From assembly GCA_934229385.1 (NCBI GenBank), contig CAKQDH010000001.1, positions 124,001 through 188,000 on the forward strand: a DNA stretch of 64,000 nt, given 5' to 3'. Under the pieces are notes generated by a model that saw only the letters and a program-made list of their open reading frames with translations, searched no databases and was not told the origin of the DNA. The stretch is from an uncultured Oenococcus sp. (GTDB taxonomy: Bacteria; Bacillota; Bacilli; Lactobacillales; Lactobacillaceae). Below are positions 16,736-26,471 of the stretch, piece by piece (the first letter of the stretch is position 1; every line of letters begins with the position of its first letter). Both the position numbers and the translations under genes were made by a program.

Positions 16736-17665
16736 TTACCTAAATAAGCCTCTTCGGCGTTGAGGATTTACTTTTTCGCCTGTTAAATCAGCAAATTTCG
16801 AAAGGGATCTTTTTTCTTTTTCATTCAAATGCTTTGGAACTTGAACAATTACCTTAACGTAATGATCTCCTTTACGATTTGAATTCAAATATGGGGCGCC
16901 TTCACCTCTTAAACGAAACATGCTATCTGTTTGGGTACCAGCAGGAATTCTTAATTCAACATCTCCACGAATAGTCTTAACCCTAATTTTATCTCCTAAA
17001 GCAGCTTGGACAAAGCTAATCGGATAAATACTATAAATATTAGGGCCTTTTCTTGTAAAGCCTTCTTTTGATTGACCTACTTCAAATACTACATATAGAT
17101 CACCATAGGGGCCGCCATTTCTTCCTGCTTCTCCTTGTCCCTGAAGACGCATCTGCTGGCCCTGTTCAACACCAGCTGGAACTTTAACCTTCACAGTATG
17201 TTGTTTAGATTGGCCATTGGCTTCTTGTCTTACATACGTAACATTGGTTTCTTTTCCAAAAATAGCTTCTTCAAAATTTAAATGAATACGATATTGTAAG
17301 TCTCTACCTCTACGAGGCCCATTAGGATTAAAGGCTTGACCAAAAAATTGACTAAAAATATCCCCAAAATCGTCAAAATCTGATCCATTAAAATTAAAGC
17401 CACCGCTTTGAAAACCACCAAAACCATTCTGGCCGCCTCCAGCATTTGCGCCAGCCTTCCCATATTGGTCATAAGCAGAACGCTTCTGAGGGTCACCCAA
17501 CGTTTGATATGCTTCCTGAACCTTTTTATACTTATCCTCAGCATCAGGAGCATGGTTTAAATCAGGATGATATTTTTTCGATAATTTTCGGTAAGCATGT
17601 TTTATTTGATCTTGGCTAGCATCTTTATTTATTCCAAGAATTTTATAATATTCTTCATTATCCAT
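16736..17665 (-). CDS. dnaJ: DnaJ-type co-chaperone lacking the zinc-finger domain
   Basis: DnaJ delivers clients to DnaK and stimulates its ATPase. The 309-residue protein has a J-domain (1-70) with HPD at 33-35, a Gly/Phe-rich region (about 72-115), and the two C-terminal client-binding domains (about 120-290). The four CxxCxGxG motifs of a canonical type I DnaJ are absent: there is no cysteine in the whole protein, and [20 protein letters not shown] follows directly. It is therefore built like CbpA (type II), yet it occupies the dnaJ position right after dnaK, 34 bases downstream. About 70 residues are missing compared with the usual 375-385. Confidence 0.93.
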   Translation of the reverse strand: MDNEEYYKILGINKDASQDQIKHAYRKLSKKYHPDLNHAPDAEDKYKKVQEAYQTLGDPQKRSAYDQYGKAGANAGGGQNGFGGFQSGGFNFNGSDFDDFGDIFSQFFGQAFNPNGPRRGRDLQYRIHLNFEEAIFGKETNVTYVRQEANGQSKQHTVKVKVPAGVEQGQQMRLQGQGEAGRNGGPYGDLYVVFEVGQSKEGFTRKGPNIYSIYPISFVQAALGDKIRVKTIRGDVELRIPAGTQTDSMFRLRGEGAPYLNSNRKGDHYVKVIVQVPKHLNEKEKRSLSKFADLTGEKVNPQRRRGLFR

Positions 17666-17699
17666 AATATCGTATATAAATTAAAGGGAAAACAACTTC

Positions 17700-19562
17700 T
17701 TATTTCTTGTCGTTCGGGTTAACTTCTTTAAAATCTCCATTAACCGTTTTTCCGTTACCGCCTTTATTATTGTTATTATTTCCATTATTATTAGGGTTTC
17801 CTGAATTTGTCCCTGATTTAGAAGAATTTCCGCCCTTAGATGAATTTTGCTTATAAAGTTTTATAGCTAATTGCTGAGAAGCTTTAGAAAGGGCGTCTTT
17901 CTTTTGTTTTAAGGTATCAATATTATTAGAAGTCTTTGCCTTCTTTAAATCTTCAAGCTTATCTTTTACAGGTTTGGTATCACTTTCAGGTAACTTTTTG
18001 CCAACTTGTGAAAGTGTTTTTTCTGTAGAGAAGATCAATTGATCAACTTCATTATGCAGATCTGCCTCTTCTTTTTTCTTTTTATCACTTTGCTCATTGG
18101 TTTTAGCTTCATTAACCATTTTATTTATTTCATCTTTTGAAAGATTACCTGGGTTCTTAATGGTTATTTTCTGGCTCTTCCCTGTACCCTTATCTTTAGC
18201 AGAAACAGAAACAATACCGTTTCTATCAATATCAAATTTAACTTCAATTTGAGGTACTCCTCGAGGTGCTGCTGGAATATCTGATAACTGAAAATTACCT
18301 AAGGTTTTATTATTAGCAGCCATTGGCCTTTCGCCTTGAAGGACATGAATATCTACAGCTGGTTGATTATCTGAAGCTGTAGAGAAAACTTGAGATTTTG
18401 ATGTTGGAATCGTTGTGTTACGAGGAATAAGTTTAGTCATGACACCACCCATCGTTTCGATACCAAGAGAAAGAGGCGTTACATCAAGCAAAACAACATC
18501 TTTAACATTTCCTTGTAATACTCCTCCTTGAATAGCAGCTCCTAAAGCAACGGCTTCATCAGGATTTATAGAATGATTAGGGTCTTTTCCAGTTTGTTCT
18601 TTAACGGAATCCTGAACAGCAGGAATTCGAGTAGCACCACCATTTAAAATAACTTCATTTATATCATTAAAACTTAATTTAGCATCTTTCATGGCATTAC
18701 GTACCGGCTTTTCTGTTCTCTGAATTAAACCAGAAGTTAACTGGTTAAAGTATGCCCGTGTTAGAGTCTTATCTATATTTAAGTTTTGATGAATAAATGG
18801 AAGTAAAATTTGAGCTTCATTTGCAGAAGACAAAGTCTTTTTAGCTTTTTCTGCTTCTGATTTTAACCTTTGAAGTGCTAAATTATCTTGTGATAAGTCA
18901 ACTCCATGTTCTTTTTTAAAGTCATTGACTAACCAATCTATAATTTTTTGATCAAAATCATCTCCACCAAGATGAGTATCACCGTTAGTAGAAAGAACTT
19001 CAAATACACCATCACCTAATTCAAGGATCGAAACATCAAAAGTTCCTCCTCCTAAATCATAAACAAGTATCTTCTGATTTTTATTTAATTGATCTAAACC
19101 AAAAGCCAACGAAGAAGCTGTAGGTTCGTTTATAATTCTACGAACATTTAAACCTGCTATTTTACCTGCATCTTTAGTGGATTGGCGTTGTGCATCATCA
19201 AAATATGCAGGAACAGTTATTACAGCATCATTAACTTTTTCTCCTAAATAGTCCTCAGCATATTTCTTTATATACTGAAGGATCATTGCAGAAATTTCTT
19301 CTGGTCGATATTCTTTACCGTTTGCTTTAACACGATAATCTTTTTCTCCCATATGACGTTTGATTGAAGAAATAGTATCTGGGTTGACTATAGCTTGTCT
19401 TTTAGCCACATCACCAACCTGAGTTTCACCATTTTTAAAAGCTACTACAGAAGGGGTTGTACGCCCTCCATCTGGGTTAGTAATAATTTTAGGACTTTTA
19501 CCCTCCATTACAGCTGCGGCTGAATTTGTAGTTCCTAAATCAATTCCAATAATTTTTGACAT
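17700..19562 (-). CDS. dnaK: Chaperone DnaK (Hsp70)
   Basis: DnaK is the ATP-dependent Hsp70 that binds unfolded segments with DnaJ and GrpE. The start is placed at ATG 19562 ([14 protein letters not shown]) rather than the TTG two codons upstream. The nucleotide-binding domain shows [22 protein letters not shown] and [13 protein letters not shown], followed by the linker [14 protein letters not shown], the substrate domain and lid. A short Asn/Gly-rich stretch precedes the usual C-terminal [13 protein letters not shown]. The length of 620 residues is standard. It is the middle gene of grpE-dnaK-dnaJ, probably CtsR-controlled. Confidence 0.98.
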   Translation of the reverse strand: MSKIIGIDLGTTNSAAAVMEGKSPKIITNPDGGRTTPSVVAFKNGETQVGDVAKRQAIVNPDTISSIKRHMGEKDYRVKANGKEYRPEEISAMILQYIKKYAEDYLGEKVNDAVITVPAYFDDAQRQSTKDAGKIAGLNVRRIINEPTASSLAFGLDQLNKNQKILVYDLGGGTFDVSILELGDGVFEVLSTNGDTHLGGDDFDQKIIDWLVNDFKKEHGVDLSQDNLALQRLKSEAEKAKKTLSSANEAQILLPFIHQNLNIDKTLTRAYFNQLTSGLIQRTEKPVRNAMKDAKLSFNDINEVILNGGATRIPAVQDSVKEQTGKDPNHSINPDEAVALGAAIQGGVLQGNVKDVVLLDVTPLSLGIETMGGVMTKLIPRNTTIPTSKSQVFSTASDNQPAVDIHVLQGERPMAANNKTLGNFQLSDIPAAPRGVPQIEVKFDIDRNGIVSVSAKDKGTGKSQKITIKNPGNLSKDEINKMVNEAKTNEQSDKKKKEEADLHNEVDQLIFSTEKTLSQVGKKLPESDTKPVKDKLEDLKKAKTSNNIDTLKQKKDALSKASQQLAIKLYKQNSSKGGNSSKSGTNSGNPNNNGNNNNNKGGNGKTVNGDFKEVNPNDKK

Positions 19563-19588
19563 AACCAAATTTCTCCTCTTAATTATTT

Positions 19589-20236
19589 TTATTTTTTATA
19601 AACACTAACCATTGCTGGCCTTAAAATACGTCCATGAAGTTCATAGCCTTTTTGTAAAACTACTGCAACAGTATTGTCTTTTTGTTTTGCAGGATCACTT
19701 ATTGGGGCTCTTTGAATTGCATCATGAAAATTTGGATCAAATTCCACTCCGGTTTTACCAATTGTAGAGATTCCATTTTCTTTTAAAGCATTAATAAGAG
19801 TTTTATAAGTTAATTTAACTCCATTTTTAAGTTTGTCCGGATTTTCATTATTAACAGACAAGGCTCTTTCTAAATTATCCAAAACGGGGAATATGCTTTT
19901 TGCTAAATTTTGGCCTTCATATTTAAGAAGATTTGCCTTTTCTTTCTCAAATCTCCGGTCCATATTTTGCAATTCTGCTTCAGCCCTATAAAAAAGTTCT
20001 TCAAAATTAGGTTTCTTCTTATTTTCCTTAATTTGTCTATCAACTTTTTTATTGCCCTTTTGTTCTACTTTATGAACATCTTCTTTTTCATTTTTATCTT
20101 TATTACTAAATTTGTTATTTTTTTCACTCTTTTTATTTTTTACATTTTCACGTTTTTTATTTTTTGAATCTTTTACTGCTTTTTCTATTTGTTGTTCACT
20201 TGCAGAATAATTTTTCTTTGATTTATTGTCCAACAA
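19589..20236 (-). CDS. grpE: Nucleotide exchange factor GrpE
   Basis: GrpE releases ADP from DnaK. The C-terminal half is typical: [17 protein letters not shown] in the long helix, [12 protein letters not shown], then [10 protein letters not shown] and the end [19 protein letters not shown]. The first 70 or so residues are an unusually Lys/Asn/Glu-rich tail. The start is TTG (20236) behind GAGGTGA; a second TTG follows immediately. It is first in the dnaK operon. hrcA, which heads this operon in most Firmicutes, is not present upstream. Confidence 0.96.
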   Translation of the reverse strand: MLDNKSKKNYSASEQQIEKAVKDSKNKKRENVKNKKSEKNNKFSNKDKNEKEDVHKVEQKGNKKVDRQIKENKKKPNFEELFYRAEAELQNMDRRFEKEKANLLKYEGQNLAKSIFPVLDNLERALSVNNENPDKLKNGVKLTYKTLINALKENGISTIGKTGVEFDPNFHDAIQRAPISDPAKQKDNTVAVVLQKGYELHGRILRPAMVSVYKK

Positions 20237-20264
20237 AAGGTCACCTCACTTCACAACTATGATG

Positions 20265-20304
20265 ATGATAAACAATATTGGTCAAATAGTCAAGATTGGT
20301 CAAA
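20265..20304 (-). promoter_or_regulatory. grpE promoter embedded in CtsR-type heptads
   Basis: Three tandem heptads lie on the plus strand: GGTCAAA (20280-20286), AGTCAAG (20288-20294) and GGTCAAA (20298-20304). The last two have the 3-base spacing of the CtsR operator. On the minus strand they contain a -35 TTGACT (20288-20293) with a 17-base spacer to TATCAT (20265-20270), so bound CtsR would cover the promoter. No CIRCE inverted repeat for HrcA is seen. Confidence 0.8.
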
Positions 20305-20413
20305 CATTTTTTTAAATTTTTCAAAATTAAGGAAAAATTAAAATTAAATTTACACTATTTTTTTAGTTTAACAAAAAAGAACATTTTAAATCAAGAAAAA
20401 ATATAAAATTATC

Positions 20414-20446
20414 AAAAAATGATTCCCATTAATGGAAATCATTTTT
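20414..20446 (-). terminator. Probable terminator after the cyd-menA-ndh unit
   Basis: AAAATGATT-C-CCATT is followed at once by AATGG-A-AATCATTTT, a near-perfect hairpin with one mismatch, flanked by A- and T-runs. It could act in both directions. It lies about 330 bases past the ndh stop and about 110 bases upstream of the grpE promoter. Confidence 0.6.
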
Positions 20447-20775
20447 ATAAACTCATAGTTAACAATCTTTTTAACTAAAAACAAATAATCCTTATTAAGA
20501 AAAAATTATAATTTTTTATATAATTAACCAACAATCATTACCATCTTACCAGCTATCTAATTTATCATAATTTAAATTCTAAAATTTCAAAATTATGAAA
20601 ACTAAAGAGTAAACAATAACATTAAAACCAAATATAATTAATCTTACATTATCATCTTATTTTCAAATAGAGTTAATTACAAAAGTCCTCTCTTTTAATG
20701 ATTGACCAAAAAGTTAATTTAACTTAATAATGAAGTTTATTATTTAAATTAATTCACAAGATTTTTATTTTGTTT
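20447..20775. other. 329-base AT-rich gap between ndh and the grpE control region
   Basis: No coding frame is recognised. This is part of the interval where hrcA would be expected; I cannot identify hrcA remnants by eye. Confidence 0.5.
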
Positions 20776-21984
20776 TTAATGATATAAATCAAAACGCCCT
20801 TTAGCAAAAAGTGCCTTCCTTCCTCCTGTATCAGTTAAAGATTTGTCTAAACTAACCTTTTTCATAATCGAAGCCGCTAAGCCCCTTAACTCTTTTTTAC
20901 CCACAGTACCAAAAGCATGAGTATTTCCAATTGAAGCAATTGTTCCTCTCGAATTATATTTAAAATCAGTTGTTTCTTTACCAGATAATTGTGCTAAAAG
21001 ATTTTTAGCTGCTACTTCCCCCATTTTTATAGCAATCTGAGCAGTTGTTGGATATGGACGATTCGAGGCCGAATCCATAACAGCAGAACAATCCCCAATA
21101 ATATAAATATTATTATAATCAGGATCCTGCAAATTATTTTTAACCATTACTCGGCCTCGATGCTGACTAAACCCAGAATTTTCAATAACTTTACTTCCTG
21201 AGACTCCAGTGGTCCAAATGATAGAATTAGCTTTTAATTCCTTTGTTCCTCCTGTTTTAGCGTTGTCTTGATAAATAACGGTGTTAGGCTTAATTTCTTT
21301 AATCGGTTTTCCTGTAAGAAAATGAATCCCCCATTTTTTTAATTGTGAAACTCCATAATCAGCCAAACCTTTGCTGAATTGAGGCAATACACGGGTAACG
21401 GCTTCTACTACATAAATTTTAATTTCATCAGGAGAAACTTCAGCATATTTTGCTAAATCAGTTCGAGCATCGTTCAACTGGCCCAACAATTCTATACCAG
21501 TAAATCCTGCCCCACAAACAACAATTTTTAAATCATTAAGATCTTTAGTTTTCTTATAATCTTTCATTGAAGCAATTAAATGATCATGGACCGAAACTGC
21601 GGTATCAGGATCAACCATTTGTAACGCATTCTTCTCTGCTCCAGGTATACCAAAAGTCTCCGAACGAAAACCTAATGAAATAATTAAATAGTCATATGTT
21701 AAAGTTTGTTTATTACTTAGTTCAACTTCTTGCTTTTTACGATTAACTTTTTCAACCTTAGCTTGAATAAATGTTGTAATACTAGACTTAATTATATCTT
21801 TAATTGGATAAAGAATTTTTTCTTTTGGCTGTGTTCCAGCTGCCACTTCTTCTAAATCTATTGTTTCATAATGATAACTATTACGATCAACTAAAGTAAT
21901 ATGATAATCCCCCTTATGTGCTTGCAAAAAATGTAATGCACGTAAACCTGCAAATCCGGCGCCTAAAATTACAATCTTTTTCAT
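20776..21984 (-). CDS. ndh: Type 2 NADH dehydrogenase (NAD(P)/FAD-dependent oxidoreductase)
   Basis: NDH-2 passes electrons from NADH through FAD to the quinone pool without pumping protons. The 402-residue protein has an FAD-binding motif VILGAGFAGLRAL (residues 4-16), an NADH-binding motif VVCGAGFTGIELL (about 155-167) and the second FAD motif IYIIGDCSAVMD (about 295-306). AAGGAGG lies before the ATG. It is the last gene of a run cydA-cydB-cydD-cydC-menA-ndh and would feed the bd oxidase, which makes NDH-2 likelier than other members of this flavoprotein family. Confidence 0.9.
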   Translation of the reverse strand: MKKIVILGAGFAGLRALHFLQAHKGDYHITLVDRNSYHYETIDLEEVAAGTQPKEKILYPIKDIIKSSITTFIQAKVEKVNRKKQEVELSNKQTLTYDYLIISLGFRSETFGIPGAEKNALQMVDPDTAVSVHDHLIASMKDYKKTKDLNDLKIVVCGAGFTGIELLGQLNDARTDLAKYAEVSPDEIKIYVVEAVTRVLPQFSKGLADYGVSQLKKWGIHFLTGKPIKEIKPNTVIYQDNAKTGGTKELKANSIIWTTGVSGSKVIENSGFSQHRGRVMVKNNLQDPDYNNIYIIGDCSAVMDSASNRPYPTTAQIAIKMGEVAAKNLLAQLSGKETTDFKYNSRGTIASIGNTHAFGTVGKKELRGLAASIMKKVSLDKSLTDTGGRKALFAKGRFDLYH

Positions 21985-22017
21985 TTTGTCCTCCTTAACT
22001 TTAGGATATAACTAACC

Positions 22018-22950
22018 TTAGGATATAACCAATACGTAAATTAAATAAGTTAATGCTTGAGCTGCAGATCCAAAAGCTAAAATTTGAATTGCATAAACAA
22101 AAGTTTCCTTTTTTACCTGTTTTTTTGCGAATTTTTTCACTTTTACAATAATTTCAGGTAAGACAGCTAATGACAATAATACCGCCCAAGGAACAATATT
22201 AACAAAAAAAGCAACAACTAATGATATAATAGCAAGAACATTATTAAAAACAAATAAATAGACAGAATTTTTTTGTCCTAAATAATAAACTAACGTAAAG
22301 CGATTATTATTCACATCTTCTTTTAAATCACAAATATTATTTGCAAGCATTAAATTAGAAATCCATAATGTATCAGGCAATGATATAAGAATAATTTTTA
22401 ACATACCAGATAAATTAAAAGAAAATTTTTGATATGTATTTATATATATACAAAGTAAAGTAATTAAAAAACCCATAGTCGGACCAGAAACAATTTCTCC
22501 AACAGGCAGTTGAGAAAATGGATGAGGGCCAGAAGAATAAAAAATTCCCACTAAAAAACATAAAATGCCTATAAAAAGAACGGGCAAACCAGCAAAAAAA
22601 GTAATCATAATACCAATAAGAGCAGAAATAACGATAAAAGACACCATTAAATTACGAACAAGTGACAAAGAAAGGTGTTCACGACCAATAATATTAGTTT
22701 TACGTCTATAATTTTTTTTATCTATTGCATGATGATAGTCATTATAATTATCAAGTATATCAACGGCCATATTGAAAAAAAACATAGCTATAAAAAAAGC
22801 TATTAACAAAAAGGGGTGCAAAGAATGATAATTATACCAACTATAGCAAGCACCCAAAATAAATGGAAAAACACTTGCCGTTTTAGCTTTAATTTCTACT
22901 AACTCTAAAAAAACTGAAATTGGCAATTTAACGCTCCCTTTTAAAATCAT
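22018..22950 (-). CDS. menA: UbiA-family prenyltransferase, probably MenA
   Basis: This family joins a polyprenyl chain to an aromatic acceptor in the membrane; MenA prenylates 1,4-dihydroxy-2-naphthoate to make demethylmenaquinone. The 310-residue protein has about eight or nine hydrophobic helices. The first Asp-rich motif lies in MAVDILDNYNDYHHAIDKKN, with a second, DLKEDVNNNRF, later. It stands between cydC and ndh, so a quinone role for the bd oxidase is the natural reading. No other men gene is in the window, so the acceptor may be taken up from outside. Confidence 0.85.
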   Translation of the reverse strand: MILKGSVKLPISVFLELVEIKAKTASVFPFILGACYSWYNYHSLHPFLLIAFFIAMFFFNMAVDILDNYNDYHHAIDKKNYRRKTNIIGREHLSLSLVRNLMVSFIVISALIGIMITFFAGLPVLFIGILCFLVGIFYSSGPHPFSQLPVGEIVSGPTMGFLITLLCIYINTYQKFSFNLSGMLKIILISLPDTLWISNLMLANNICDLKEDVNNNRFTLVYYLGQKNSVYLFVFNNVLAIISLVVAFFVNIVPWAVLLSLAVLPEIIVKVKKFAKKQVKKETFVYAIQILAFGSAAQALTYLIYVLVIS

Positions 22951-22981
22951 TACTTTTTAAAAATAGAATTTAAATTTATTT

Positions 22982-24757
22982 TTAATTAATACGATTGGCA
23001 AAATTCCCGTGATCAATTTGAAGTAATTTTTGATAACGTGGATTTTTTTGTGCCAACTTTTTAGGATTCCCACTCATTTGTAATTGCCCATCTTCTATAA
23101 AAACGACTCTATTCATTAGAGATAAACCCTGTAAATGATGAGTTACCCAAATAAGTGTCTTGCCAGCTAATTCTTTAACAAAAATTTCTATCAATGATTG
23201 TTCAGTCATTGGATCTAAACCCACAGTTGGCTCATCCAAAATGATTATTGGTACGTCTTGTAATAAAATTCTAGCCAAGGCCATTCTATGACGCTCCCCA
23301 CCAGAAAATCGATACCCAGCTTCATCAACCATTGTACTCAAACCAGATGGTAATTGCATTACCATCTTACTAAGTCCTACCCGTTCTAACACTTTCCAAA
23401 TTTGATTATCAGAAACTTTTTCATTCCCAATGCGTAAATTATTTCTGATTGTAGTGCGAAATAAATAAGGTTTCTGATTAATAACCCCAATATAATTACT
23501 AATTTTGTCCCCAAATTTAAAAGTTGAAACACCATTCAACAAAACGGTACCATTTAGAGGCTTCAAATCTCCTCGTAATAAATGAATTAACGTAGTTTTA
23601 CCAGAACCACTTCGACCTAAAATAGCAACTTTTTGTCCCTGCTCAAATGACAAATTTAAATCACGTAATACTAAATCCTTTCCTGTTGGATATCTAAAAG
23701 ATAATTTGTTAATCAATATTTTATAAGGAAAAGATAATAAAGGTAATTTATTCTCTTTTTTTTTATTTTTAAAAACAGGCTTTTGTGAATCAGACAAATT
23801 ATTTAAACGAGCTAATGAATCTTTATAAACGTTAGTTTCTTCAGCAGCTGATGAAAGAGGAGAAAAAGCTTCACTTAAGGGAAAGACGACTAAGACAAAA
23901 GCCGCAATCCAGTTTGCTAAACCACCATGATTCCCCGGAAATTTATATGCTGCCCAAATCACTAAAACTACAATAATAAAACCAATAATTAATTGAGTCA
24001 CTAAATCACGTAAATTATTATAATGATTAATTTTATGGTTAATTTTACGCAATTTTAGCTCTTTATTATCATGTTGCTGAACATATTTTTTTCCATGTTG
24101 GCTAAAGACCCAGTCAGAAACTCCAAGAACATTATCAGTTAAATTAGTATATAAATTATTTTTAATAAACTTCCGTTTTTCTTGACGCATGCCATCAAAA
24201 ATAACTGAAACAAGCGGCAAAATAACTGTCATAACTCCTATTAACAATAACATTAATAAAGCAAATGGAATGGAAAAAAAACCCAACGCAATAACAATTA
24301 CTATATATAAAACCCAAGCAATTACAGTGGGAAAAACCGTTCTCATATAGAGGTTTTGAATATGATCAATATCTTCTGATAAAAGTCCTAAAATATCACC
24401 TGTTTGATGGTTTTCTTTTAAAAAAACCGCCCCTTTTTCTAAAATGTTATATAATTTTAAACGCAACTCACTAGTTAATTTGAGAACCCAATTATGGCTT
24501 GTTAAACGTTCTAAATAACGAAAAACTGGACGCCCGATACCAAAAGCTCGTGCTAAAACAATTGGTACAAAAACTAAAAGGATATTTTCGGGTAAAGAAG
24601 CAGATTTACTAATTAAAAATCCAGAATCAAAAAGCAAACCACCTGCACAAAAAAAAGTCATAAAACCTAAAAAAAATGCTAAAATCATCGATTTATTATA
24701 CTTTTTTAAGAAGGGTCTTATCCACCGGTCTTTTTTGAGCAATTCAAATATTCTCAT
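22982..24757 (-). CDS. cydC: Cysteine/glutathione ABC exporter subunit CydC (second cyd ABC gene)
   Basis: CydDC is a heterodimeric ABC exporter of thiols and haem-related cargo needed for assembly of cytochrome bd. The 591-residue protein has a six-helix membrane domain and a C-terminal ATPase with Walker A GRSGSGKTTLIHLL, signature FSGGERHRMALARI and Walker B IIILDEPTVGLDP. It follows cydD by one base. Naming differs: in Bacillus this second gene is called cydD. The partner ATPase just upstream completes the heterodimer. Confidence 0.9.
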   Translation of the reverse strand: MRIFELLKKDRWIRPFLKKYNKSMILAFFLGFMTFFCAGGLLFDSGFLISKSASLPENILLVFVPIVLARAFGIGRPVFRYLERLTSHNWVLKLTSELRLKLYNILEKGAVFLKENHQTGDILGLLSEDIDHIQNLYMRTVFPTVIAWVLYIVIVIALGFFSIPFALLMLLLIGVMTVILPLVSVIFDGMRQEKRKFIKNNLYTNLTDNVLGVSDWVFSQHGKKYVQQHDNKELKLRKINHKINHYNNLRDLVTQLIIGFIIVVLVIWAAYKFPGNHGGLANWIAAFVLVVFPLSEAFSPLSSAAEETNVYKDSLARLNNLSDSQKPVFKNKKKENKLPLLSFPYKILINKLSFRYPTGKDLVLRDLNLSFEQGQKVAILGRSGSGKTTLIHLLRGDLKPLNGTVLLNGVSTFKFGDKISNYIGVINQKPYLFRTTIRNNLRIGNEKVSDNQIWKVLERVGLSKMVMQLPSGLSTMVDEAGYRFSGGERHRMALARILLQDVPIIILDEPTVGLDPMTEQSLIEIFVKELAGKTLIWVTHHLQGLSLMNRVVFIEDGQLQMSGNPKKLAQKNPRYQKLLQIDHGNFANRIN

Positions 24758-24758
24758 T

Positions 24759-26471
24759 TTATATTTCCTTCATTGCTTGCTGTAATTTTAAAAAAGAGCC
24801 TTGTGTATGCTGTAATTTATCAAGCCTACCTTGTTCTACAATTTTGCCGTGATTTAAAACCAAAATTTTGTCCATATTTTGCATCCAATGTAAACGATGA
24901 GTGGCAAAAATTATTAAATGATTTCTCATTAAGGGCAACATTTTCTCCTTTAACTCAACTTCTGTTTCTATATCAAGATGTGCAGTAGGCTCGTCAAATA
25001 GAATAATTTTACGTGAATTATCTAAAAAAGATCGTGCTAAAGCTATCCTCTGAGCTTGCCCACCACTTAAAGCACGCGCACCTTCCCCAATTTGGGTATC
25101 AAGACCTTGAGGAAGTTCTTTTATCAGTTTCTTCAACCCAACAATCCCAATAGCATCTTTGACTTGTTCTTTACTAGCATTACGATTATAAAAAGTAATA
25201 TTGTCATATAAAGAAGCATGAAAAATATATGGATCCTGAGGAAAATAAATCACCTGTTTTTGCCAATCGTTTTGTTTAAAAGAAGTAATATTTTTTCCGT
25301 TAATTTTAATTTGGGCTAGTTGGGGCTGCAAAAAACCACTTAAAAGTTGGACCAAAGTTGATTTCCCAGCACCACTCAATCCTATAACTCCTATTTTCTG
25401 GAAACCGTGAGCTTTAAAAGAAAATTCATTATTTTGTTTAGAACCTTTATAAGTATAGTTCATACAATTAACTTCTAAAGTACTATCATGATTCCATATA
25501 GGAAGTGACACTTGTGTTGGTCGTTTTTCCTTAATTTGGAGAATTTCATTAATTGCATTAAAAGCATTTTTGCCGTTCAAAGTAGCATGATAATCTTTAG
25601 AAAAATCACGAATTGGCAAAAAATACTCTGGACTAAGGGTCAAAACAACCAGTGACGGAAATAACATTATTCTCCCAGCTACTAAAGCCAAACCTAAAAA
25701 AACAGCAACAATTGCAATGGATAAAGTTGTAAAAAAATCTAAAGCAAAGGTTGATAAAATCGCAATTCCAAGAGTGCTCATTGTAGCTTTTCTAAAATTT
25801 TCGCTAGTTCTAAAAATACTTTTTGCATATCTTTTACTTAGACCAAAAAATTTTAATGTATCAATTCCTCGCAACGAATCAACAAAATGATTAGAGAGAA
25901 TTTGATACGATCTATATTGCTTATCAGCCTTAGATTTGGCAGCGTATCCTAATACGACCATAAAAATTATGTCTACAGGCAATATAACTAACAAAAAAAG
26001 CGCCGACTTCCAGTTAAAATAAGCAATCACAATGAGAACCAAGAACGGAATAATAGACATATTGATCATTTTTGAAAGACTTAATTTTAAATATTTTTCT
26101 ACCTGGTCAACCCCCTCTAAAGCCATAGTAGTTATGTTACCTGTACCTCTTTCCTGGGTAATTAAAGGACCAATTCGAAAAATTTTTGATAATAATCTAT
26201 TACGAATATTTGTAGATTGAAAACTTGCAAATTTATCTAATTTTTGTTCTTTTATATAAACGGACAAATATCGTAAAACAAATAAAATAAAAAAACCAAT
26301 TAGATACGTTAATTGTGTTAGTAATGAATCTCCATTCCACAAATTTACAATAATATTAGCTATTAAAATAACTTGACCAATAATACCCATAGACTGGATA
26401 AAAGTAAAAACAGTTAAAAACACTATTAATTTTTTAGCTCCAGGAAGCTTCATAATTTTATTGTCTATCAT
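24759..26471 (-). CDS. cydD: Cysteine/glutathione ABC exporter subunit CydD (first cyd ABC gene)
   Basis: This is the first ABC half-transporter of the cyd unit, 570 residues, with six predicted membrane helices and an ATPase domain: Walker A GLSGAGKSTLVQLL, signature LSGGQAQRIALARS, Walker B KIILFDEPTAHLD. It pairs with the next gene to form CydDC, required for bd oxidase maturation. It overlaps cydB by 4 bases (ATGA), so cydB and cydD are translationally coupled. In Bacillus nomenclature this position is cydC. Confidence 0.9.
   Translation of the reverse strand: MIDNKIMKLPGAKKLIVFLTVFTFIQSMGIIGQVILIANIIVNLWNGDSLLTQLTYLIGFFILFVLRYLSVYIKEQKLDKFASFQSTNIRNRLLSKIFRIGPLITQERGTGNITTMALEGVDQVEKYLKLSLSKMINMSIIPFLVLIVIAYFNWKSALFLLVILPVDIIFMVVLGYAAKSKADKQYRSYQILSNHFVDSLRGIDTLKFFGLSKRYAKSIFRTSENFRKATMSTLGIAILSTFALDFFTTLSIAIVAVFLGLALVAGRIMLFPSLVVLTLSPEYFLPIRDFSKDYHATLNGKNAFNAINEILQIKEKRPTQVSLPIWNHDSTLEVNCMNYTYKGSKQNNEFSFKAHGFQKIGVIGLSGAGKSTLVQLLSGFLQPQLAQIKINGKNITSFKQNDWQKQVIYFPQDPYIFHASLYDNITFYNRNASKEQVKDAIGIVGLKKLIKELPQGLDTQIGEGARALSGGQAQRIALARSFLDNSRKIILFDEPTAHLDIETEVELKEKMLPLMRNHLIIFATHRLHWMQNMDKILVLNHGKIVEQGRLDKLQHTQGSFLKLQQAMKEI

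Noticed and set aside
17278..17553. 91-residue frame within dnaJ in another frame
   Set aside because: A shadow frame of dnaJ. Considered as a remnant of the zinc-finger region, but it contains no CxxCxGxG motif.
20305..20775. Decayed hrcA between ndh and grpE
   Set aside because: No stretch in any frame resembles HrcA motifs by eye; absence is reported, not a pseudogene.
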